Of a DNA stretch of 64,000 nt, positions 58,992 to 64,000 are shown piece by piece. Below the pieces are notes generated by a model that did not search any database, was not told the DNA's origin, and saw only the letters and a program-made list of their open reading frames with translations. Position numbers and translations under genes: made by a program. This stretch comes from Pasteurellaceae bacterium 15-036681 (GTDB lineage Bacteria > Pseudomonadota > Gammaproteobacteria > Enterobacterales > Pasteurellaceae). The DNA lies in assembly GCA_002002485.1 (NCBI GenBank), contig MQVI01000007.1, positions 1-64,000 of the forward strand, written 5' to 3'. Position 1 is the first letter of the stretch; each line of letters begins with the position of its first letter.

Positions 58992-59879
58992 ATGCCAAAT
59001 CATCAACCAATAAAAGGGGCTATTGCGATTATTACAGCAGGTATATTATTTGCTTGTATTAATACGCTTGTACCCAAATTAACCTCTGTATCACCTATCG
59101 ATGCAAGTGTGATTGCTCTGGCGCAATATCTTGCGGCGTTTGTATTTTTGATGCCAAGTATGACATCAATGGGCTTTTTTCAATCTTTGAAAACGAAACA
59201 TTTTGGAGCACATTGCTTCCGTGTTTTTCTTTCGGCGATTGGTATTCAATGTTGGACAATGGCATTGGCACACCCCATTCCCATTTGGCAGGGGATTGCC
59301 CTATTAATGACTTCTCCTTTGTTTGTAACGATTGGATCTGGGTTTTTATTGAAAGAAAAGGTTGATAACAAACGTTGGATCGCTACCTTCTTAGGATTTG
59401 TGGGAGCGATGATTATTTTAGAACCATGGTCTGAAAATTTTGACTGGGTTGTGCTCTTACCTGTGGCTGCAGCATTTTTCTGGGCATGCTATTCATTGAT
59501 GGTAAAAAAATTATCAACGGATGACTCACCAACGACTATGGTGGCTTACTTATTCATTTTAATTACACCATTTAACTTATTGATAGCACTAACAGATTTA
59601 AGCCCTGAAGGCTTTAGTATGCCTAGCTTTAGTGATTTTGGTTACTTGATTTTACTTGGCTTTTTGACGGCCCTTGCACAGCTTGCAGTAGCTAAAGCTT
59701 ATAGCTTTGCAGATGCCTCTTATATTCAGCCTTTTGATTTTATTAAATTACCATTGAACGTTTTAGCCGGTTGGCTTGTCTTTAACTGGGTACCACCCGG
59801 TAAATTATGGCTAGGGGCGGCGATTATTATTGGTGCAATAATGTATATTACCCATGCCGAAACTAAAAAAGTGAAATAA
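58992..59879 (+). CDS. EamA/DMT-family transporter beside the met boxes
   Basis: A 295-residue membrane protein with ten predicted helices in two EamA halves (GILFACINTLVPKL at the start; WACYSLMVKKLSTDDSPTT opening the second half). The substrate is unknown. It is divergent from metX with a MetJ-type array between, so a link to methionine or related compounds is possible but unproven. sanA follows after 6 bp. Confidence 0.82.
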   Translation: MPNHQPIKGAIAIITAGILFACINTLVPKLTSVSPIDASVIALAQYLAAFVFLMPSMTSMGFFQSLKTKHFGAHCFRVFLSAIGIQCWTMALAHPIPIWQGIALLMTSPLFVTIGSGFLLKEKVDNKRWIATFLGFVGAMIILEPWSENFDWVVLLPVAAAFFWACYSLMVKKLSTDDSPTTMVAYLFILITPFNLLIALTDLSPEGFSMPSFSDFGYLILLGFLTALAQLAVAKAYSFADASYIQPFDFIKLPLNVLAGWLVFNWVPPGKLWLGAAIIIGAIMYITHAETKKVK

Positions 59880-59885
59880 TAGTTG

Positions 59886-60644
59886 ATGACAGAAATAACA
59901 GAAAAAGCAGAACAACCTCAAAACGTAAGTAAATCCCCTCAAAAAACAGTGGTAAAAAAACTTACGAGTTTTGTTGTGCGCCTTATTAAGTTAGGGCTAG
60001 GGCTTATTTTTCCGTTATTTGTGTTAATGCTAATCATTGATGTAGGTACGGGATATATTGTTCGGCATCTTGTTTATAATAAAGTAGAAGATTTACCTCG
60101 CAGAGAATATGCGGTGGTTTTAGGTACTGCAAAATATTATTTGTCGGGAACTCCAAATCTTTATTATCAATATCGGATTGAAGCAGCAAAGCAAGTTTTT
60201 GAAGCTAAAAAAACCAGTTATTTATTGATGAGTGGGGATAATAAAACCGCTTATTATAATGAGCCAAAAACCATGACGAATGATCTATTAAGAAAAGGCA
60301 TTCCTCAACAATATTTAAAACAAGATTATGCAGGTTATAGTACTTTGGATTCAATTATTCGTGCGGATAAAGTATTCCAATTAAAACCTTTTACGATTAT
60401 TTCTCAGCGCTTCCATTGTGAGAGAGCATTGCTAATTGCAAAATTCCATAATATAGATGCGATTTGTTATGTAGCAAAATATCCTGAGGAGCATTATAAA
60501 GTACGTATTCGAGAGTTCTTTGCTCGCACGGCGATGTTAATTAATTTATTGATTGGCATTGAAGCTACAACTTTGGAACCATCTCAAATTGTGGAGCCTA
60601 CTCCGAGAAAAACAGTACAAATACCGAAAAAGATTGAAGAATAG
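59886..60644 (+). CDS. sanA: SanA-family envelope integrity protein
   Basis: A 252-residue protein with one N-terminal helix (about 30-55) and a DUF218/ElyC-SanA-YdcF domain. Matches to E. coli SanA are extensive: VVLGTAKYY, YYQYRIEAA, LLMSGDN, YNEPKTMTNDL, DYAGYSTLDSI and ISQRFHCERAL. SanA contributes to barrier function at high temperature (vancomycin exclusion). The ATG at 59886 is preferred over a TTG one codon before. It has a longer N-terminal tail than E. coli SanA. Confidence 0.9.
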   Translation: MTEITEKAEQPQNVSKSPQKTVVKKLTSFVVRLIKLGLGLIFPLFVLMLIIDVGTGYIVRHLVYNKVEDLPRREYAVVLGTAKYYLSGTPNLYYQYRIEAAKQVFEAKKTSYLLMSGDNKTAYYNEPKTMTNDLLRKGIPQQYLKQDYAGYSTLDSIIRADKVFQLKPFTIISQRFHCERALLIAKFHNIDAICYVAKYPEEHYKVRIREFFARTAMLINLLIGIEATTLEPSQIVEPTPRKTVQIPKKIEE

Positions 60645-60661
60645 AGATAATGGACAGAGTA

Positions 60662-60689
60662 GGGCGGATAATATCCGTCCTTTTCTTTA
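60662..60689 (+). terminator. Terminator of sanA
   Basis: GGGCGGAT (60662-60669), loop AAT, ATCCGTCC (60673-60680) with one G-T pair, then TTTTCTTT. Confidence 0.8.
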
Positions 60690-60695
60690 GATATG

Positions 60696-60726
60696 CGTAG
60701 GGGCAGCTCAATGATCTGCCCCTACG
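60696..60726. repeat. GTAGGGGCAG inverted repeat
   Basis: CGTAGGGGCAG and CTGCCCCTACG, a perfect 11-bp stem with a 9-nt loop, between convergent sanA and the NhaC-type gene. The arms resemble the GC-rich element at 9794-9840. Confidence 0.7.
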
Positions 60727-60745
60727 AAATACCTAGTAGTATCTA

Positions 60746-62272
60746 TTATGCTTGTTTTGATTTAAATACAAAAATCAATCCTGATAATACAACTGCTGCG
60801 GTAATAAAACCAGCAATAGCAGAAGTAGTAAAACCAACAACTAAATAGCCAGAAATTGAAGCAGCAGCAACAGTCATTGAATATGGGAACTGTGAAGTTA
60901 CATGGTCCATATGATTACACTGAGCACCGGTTGATGACAGAATGGTTGTATCTGAAATTGGTGAACAGTGGTCACCACATACCGCACCAGCCATTACCGC
61001 TGATAAGCAAGGTAATAATAGAGCAGGTTCAGCATTTGCTGCCATTGCAGCAGCGATTGGTAACATAATACCGAAAGTACCCCAACTTGTACCTGTTGAG
61101 AACGCCATTACTGCAGCTAATACAAATAGAATGGTTGGTAAGAATCCATAATGAATATTACCTGCTACTAAAGTCGATAAGTATTTACCTGTTTGCATAT
61201 CGCCAACGATACCATTGATTGTCCAAGCGAAGAATAAAATGGTAATTGCACCTGACATTGATTTTGCACCAACTACATAAGCTTTAAGATATTCAGATAC
61301 AGAAACTAAACGACCAGAAGCAATGCATAACGTTGCAACCACTAGTGAGATAGTACCACCAACAACTAATGATACTCCAACAGTTGTATTTTCAAATGCG
61401 CCCAGTACAGAAAACTCTTTACCATCCGTAGCTAAGGCTTGACCGCCGGTATACATCATCATTGCGACAGTTGCAATAATCAGAGCTGCAATAGGCAAAA
61501 CTAAGTTACGCATACGACCTTTTGGTGCTTCAATCGTTGACTGATGAGTATCTGCTAGAGCTAAAGCCTGTTCCTCAAATTTCTTCATTGAACCAATATC
61601 AATAGTAAAGTATGCAACGGCAAATACAAGAACCATCGAGAAAATGGCATAGAAGTTCATTGCACTCATTGCCATAAATGCACCAAGAGGTGAATACTCA
61701 GTAATACCATAAGTTGCGAGTAGTCCTGCAATCAATGTGATGATATATGCACCCCAACTTGACACAGGCATTAACACACACATTGGTGCAGCTGTTGAGT
61801 CAAGAATATAGGCTAGTTTTGCTCGAGAAACATGGAACTTATCTGTGACAGGACGTGCAATTGCACCAACAGCAAGACTGTGGAAGTAATCGTCAATAAA
61901 GGTAACAAATACAAGGCAAGCCGCCATTAATTTTGCACCACGGCGGCCTTTAATACGCTTTTGTGCCCAGTTAGCGAATGCCTGGTTACTACCTGAAATA
62001 CTTAATAATGCAGTTAAGATACCTAGTAGCACTAAGAAAATAACGATATTAACACTATCAAAGTTAATGCCATCATCATAAACTAATGAGAGTACTTTAT
62101 TTCCTAAGTAAGAAACTGAATCAGTAAGACTACCGCCACCTAACATAAAGGCACCGACAATAATACCAATGCTTAGTGAGAGTAATACTTTGCGAGTCAA
62201 TACGGCCAGTAACAATGCAAGCACCGGTGGCACTATGGACCAAATAGAACTTGAATAATCGATTAGATTCAT
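60746..62272 (-). CDS. NhaC-family transporter, probable lysine carrier (LysW-type)
   Basis: A 508-residue polytopic protein of the NhaC ion-antiporter superfamily; signatures FIDDYFHSLAVGAIARPVTD, LDSTAAPMCVLMPVSSWG, MAFSTGTSWGTFGIMLPIAA and GDHCSPISDTTILSS. Automatic annotation would call it a Na+/H+ antiporter, but its mRNA begins with a lysine riboswitch, and members of this subgroup under L-box control have been proposed as lysine importers. The ATG at 62272 follows AGAGGT. An in-frame start at 62506 is rejected because the extra 78 codons read the riboswitch itself. Confidence 0.88.
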   Translation of the reverse strand: MNLIDYSSSIWSIVPPVLALLLAVLTRKVLLSLSIGIIVGAFMLGGGSLTDSVSYLGNKVLSLVYDDGINFDSVNIVIFLVLLGILTALLSISGSNQAFANWAQKRIKGRRGAKLMAACLVFVTFIDDYFHSLAVGAIARPVTDKFHVSRAKLAYILDSTAAPMCVLMPVSSWGAYIITLIAGLLATYGITEYSPLGAFMAMSAMNFYAIFSMVLVFAVAYFTIDIGSMKKFEEQALALADTHQSTIEAPKGRMRNLVLPIAALIIATVAMMMYTGGQALATDGKEFSVLGAFENTTVGVSLVVGGTISLVVATLCIASGRLVSVSEYLKAYVVGAKSMSGAITILFFAWTINGIVGDMQTGKYLSTLVAGNIHYGFLPTILFVLAAVMAFSTGTSWGTFGIMLPIAAAMAANAEPALLLPCLSAVMAGAVCGDHCSPISDTTILSSTGAQCNHMDHVTSQFPYSMTVAAASISGYLVVGFTTSAIAGFITAAVVLSGLIFVFKSKQA

Positions 62273-62379
62273 AAAACCTCTAAGATTGTTGATTTTTAAT
62301 AAATTTATGTCAAACAAAGAAAGAGATCTACTGAAGAGATGAATAAGGGAGGGATTAAAGACATATAACGAAACCCAGC

Positions 62380-62547
62380 CTAACAGTAGCACTCCACGGT
62401 AAATCCGTGACAGTATCGTTCCTTTCGGTAACGACACCAACCAATTAAGATGACGCTTAATTGATTTCGGCAAATACGCCTTTCCTTTCTCTTCATCGTT
62501 TTCCACTCTGAAAAAGTAATTATCGCATTTGCACCTCTACAATTTGT
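62380..62547 (-). promoter_or_regulatory. Lysine riboswitch (L-box)
   Basis: On the minus strand, GTAGAGGTGC (62540-62531) opens the aptamer; GAGTGGAAA, AAAGGAAAGGC with TTTGCCGAAA, and ACTGTCACGG-ATTT-ACCGTGGAGTGC follow in the order and spacing of known L-boxes, and GTAG/CTAC closes P1 near 62386. The hairpins TTAATTGG-type P3 and the ACCGAAAGG-containing P4 are visible. About 110 nt separate the aptamer from the ATG, without an obvious terminator, so translational control is more likely. Confidence 0.88.
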
Positions 62548-62558
62548 AGGACTCGCAT

Positions 62559-62587
62559 AGATTACCTGAAGAGAGGCTTTTTGCCAA
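62559..62587 (-). promoter_or_regulatory. Candidate promoter of the riboswitch transcript
   Basis: TTGGCA (complement of 62582-62587), 17-bp spacer, TAATCT (complement of 62559-62564). The -10 is weak, but the predicted start near 62552 falls exactly at the 5' edge of the riboswitch. Confidence 0.45.
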
Positions 62588-62593
62588 TAGCTG

Positions 62594-62635
62594 TTTAGAT
62601 AAAAATCTAAATAACTTATCTAGATTTAGATAAGT
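62594..62635. repeat. Clustered TTTAGAT/ATCTAAA inverted repeats
   Basis: TTTAGAT-AAAA-ATCTAAA (62594-62611) is followed by ACTTATCTA-GATT-TAGATAAGT (62614-62635), two perfect inverted repeats sharing the word TAGAT, in the divergent region between the NhaC-type gene and hns. It could be a regulator-binding site or a structured leader. Confidence 0.55.
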
Positions 62636-62792
62636 GGTTCCTAATAGATTAATTGTAAATAAAACATTATTTTTTATATTTTATATTTACCTTAAATATT
62701 GGATAATATAAGATACCAAAGATATTCAGGCACTATCTGGATTAGTGTAATAATTGATTTAATAAACATTGAACATTATTGAGGAGATTAAA

Positions 62793-63194
62793 ATGTCAAA
62801 TGTATTAAGAACTTTAGCTAATATTCGTAGTTTACGTGCTCTTGCTCGTGAGTGTTCTTTAGAGCAATTAGAAGGATTGCTCGAAAAAGTCACTTTAGTT
62901 GTTCAAGAAAAACGTGAAGAAGTTCAAGCTCAGAAATTGGCAGAAGAAAAACGTTTAGAAGGATTAAATAAATATAAAGAGTTATTAGCACAAGATGGTA
63001 TTTCAATAGAAGAACTTGCACTATTATTATCTGGTGAGACAATTGCTCGTAAAAAGCGTGATGCTCGTCCAGCCAAATATAAGTTTATTGATGTAAATGG
63101 TAACGAGAAAACATGGACTGGCCAAGGTAGAACACCTCGTGAAATTCAGCAAGCATTAAATGAAGGTAAGACATTAGCTGATTTTGCAATCTAG
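62793..63194 (+). CDS. hns: Histone-like nucleoid-structuring protein H-NS
   Basis: Xenogeneic silencer and nucleoid protein (133 residues). Helical N-terminal oligomerisation domain (about 1-65, LRTLANIRSLRALARE), a basic linker with RKKRDARPAKY, and the C-terminal AT-hook-like TWTGQGRTPREIQQAL that contacts the minor groove. The ATG at 62793 follows GAGGAGAT; an in-frame start at 62769 lacks a ribosome site. The promoter region is extremely AT-rich, suggesting autoregulation. Confidence 0.95.
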   Translation: MSNVLRTLANIRSLRALARECSLEQLEGLLEKVTLVVQEKREEVQAQKLAEEKRLEGLNKYKELLAQDGISIEELALLLSGETIARKKRDARPAKYKFIDVNGNEKTWTGQGRTPREIQQALNEGKTLADFAI

Positions 63195-63206
63195 TATAAG
63201 GTAATT

Positions 63207-63248
63207 AAAAAAGAGAACTTATTTTATTATTAGTAAGTTCTCTTTTTC
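63207..63248 (+). terminator. Terminator of hns
   Basis: AAAAAGAGAACTTA and TAAGTTCTCTTTTT form a perfect stem of about 14 bp with a 12-nt loop. Confidence 0.88.
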
Positions 63249-63276
63249 TATTTAAAACAATAAGAAGGTAAATTGA

Positions 63277-64000
63277 ATGATTGAAAATAAAATTTTATTA
63301 ACAGAGTGCCCTGATGATACAGGGCTAGTCGCTAAAATTACCAATATTTGTTATAAACACCAATTGAATATTATTAAAAATAGTGAATTTGTCGAAAGTG
63401 ATACTCGCAGATTCTTTATGCGTACGGAATTACAAGGTATTTTTAATGATCAAACCCTTTTAGCGGATTTGGCATTTACTTTACCAGAGGGTGCAAACTA
63501 TCGATTAGTAACTAAAGAGCGTAAACGCGTCGTGATCCTAGTGACCAAAGAAGCGCATTGTATAGGCGATATTTTAATGAAAAACTACTACGGTGGTTTG
63601 GATGTTGAAATTGCCGCGGTGATTGGTAACCATGATACACTAAGAAGCCTTGTTGAGCGCTTTGATGTACCATTCCATCTAGTGAGCCATGAAGGGTTAA
63701 CACGTGTTGAGCATGATAAATTATTAAGCGATAAGATTGATGAATATGCACCTGATTATATTGTGCTTGCTAAATATATGCGAGTGCTGAATCCTGAGTT
63801 CGTTGCACGTTACCCAAACCGTGTTGTAAATATTCACCACTCATTTTTACCGGCGTTTATTGGTGCTAAGCCTTATCAACGCGCTTATGAACGCGGAGTG
63901 AAAATTATTGGTGCGACAGCGCATTTTATTAATAATGAATTAGATGAAGGTCCAATTATTATGCAAAATGTGATTAATGTGGATCATACTTATACTGCCG
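63277..64000 (+). CDS. purU: Formyltetrahydrofolate deformylase, truncated by the window end
   Basis: The first 241 codons are present; the gene runs past the edge. PurU releases formate from 10-formyl-THF for PurT-dependent purine synthesis and one-carbon balance. The N-terminal ACT domain begins ILLTECPDDTGLVAKITN; the formyltransferase domain shows KRVVILVTKEAHC and the active-site stretch NIHHSFLPAFIGAKPY, then GATAHFINNELDEGPII. AAGAAGG precedes the ATG at 63277. About 35-40 residues should be missing. Confidence 0.94.
   Translation, partial: MIENKILLTECPDDTGLVAKITNICYKHQLNIIKNSEFVESDTRRFFMRTELQGIFNDQTLLADLAFTLPEGANYRLVTKERKRVVILVTKEAHCIGDILMKNYYGGLDVEIAAVIGNHDTLRSLVERFDVPFHLVSHEGLTRVEHDKLLSDKIDEYAPDYIVLAKYMRVLNPEFVARYPNRVVNIHHSFLPAFIGAKPYQRAYERGVKIIGATAHFINNELDEGPIIMQNVINVDHTYTA

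Noticed and set aside
62273-62506. 78-codon N-terminal extension of the NhaC-type transporter
   Set aside because: The sequence is the lysine riboswitch; a clear ribosome site and a natural membrane start occur at 62272.

Overview
This window is chromosomal DNA from a member of the Pasteurellaceae, most likely the Actinobacillus / Mannheimia / Haemophilus ducreyi side of the family. The evidence is an AT-rich sequence, proteins that read like E. coli and H. influenzae orthologues, and many copies of the core ACAAGCGGT (for example 10728, 21637, 26611, 33616, 40176, 52044). That core is the Apl-type DNA uptake signal, not the Hin-type AAGTGCGGT. I see no insertion sequence, prophage, integrase or CRISPR array. 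Almost everything is core housekeeping, so the unusual material lies in regulatory RNA and DNA, small or truncated genes, odd paralogues and intergenic repeats.

Layout. 1-3420: cytochrome bd operon cydA-cydB-cydX-ybgE, with FNR-like and ArcA-like sites upstream. 3513-4805: an orphan TPR/glycosyltransferase-like gene with a G8 tract. 4918-9684: ybgC-tolQ-tolR-tolA-tolB-pal. 9868-13940: djlA, dusC, rdgB, a YbjQ-like gene, a YcgN-like gene and ydfG. 14101-16148: trpBA behind a TrpR operator. 16286-21000: argG, a GT9 heptosyltransferase-like gene, pbpG, an LgtF/WaaE-like glucosyltransferase and yhbY. 21109-23578: pgpB, nagK, gloB. 23665-32329: the envelope cluster uppS-cdsA-rseP-bamA-skp-lpxD-fabZ-lpxA. 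32409-38090: menC and yheS (minus strand), a MarC-family gene, moeA-moeB. 38186-38261: tRNA-Asn.

38439-45540: a small MalQ-N-domain-like gene, gpmA, arcB, an EamA transporter (all minus strand), an orphan GT2-like gene, smrB and prmB. 45650-48750: ppc and the RNase P RNA gene rnpB. 48863-52025: a DUF1007/NicO metal-transport pair and an AGCS sodium:amino-acid symporter. 52281-57634: lepA-lepB-rnc-era-recO. 57690-60644: metX (minus strand) with a MetJ-box array, an EamA transporter and sanA. 60746-62547: an NhaC-family transporter (minus strand) preceded by a lysine riboswitch. 62793-64000: hns and a purU gene cut by the window edge.

How the genes work together. The two large envelope blocks (tol-pal and uppS to lpxA) supply outer-membrane tethering, undecaprenyl and phospholipid precursors, beta-barrel assembly, periplasmic chaperoning and lipid A acylation. 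The glycosyltransferases near 18-20 kb probably build the LOS core. cydABX and arcB link respiration to redox sensing, and the ArcB here lacks one of the two redox cysteines known from E. coli. Three amino-acid control elements can be read directly: a TrpR operator before trpBA, four tandem met boxes beside metX, and an L-box before the NhaC-type transporter. The strongest findings are that riboswitch, the orphan MalQ N-domain, the altered ArcB cysteines, the G8 tract in the orphan glycosyltransferase-like gene, and the repeat-filled gap between rnc and era. None of them amounts to a clearly new multi-gene system.
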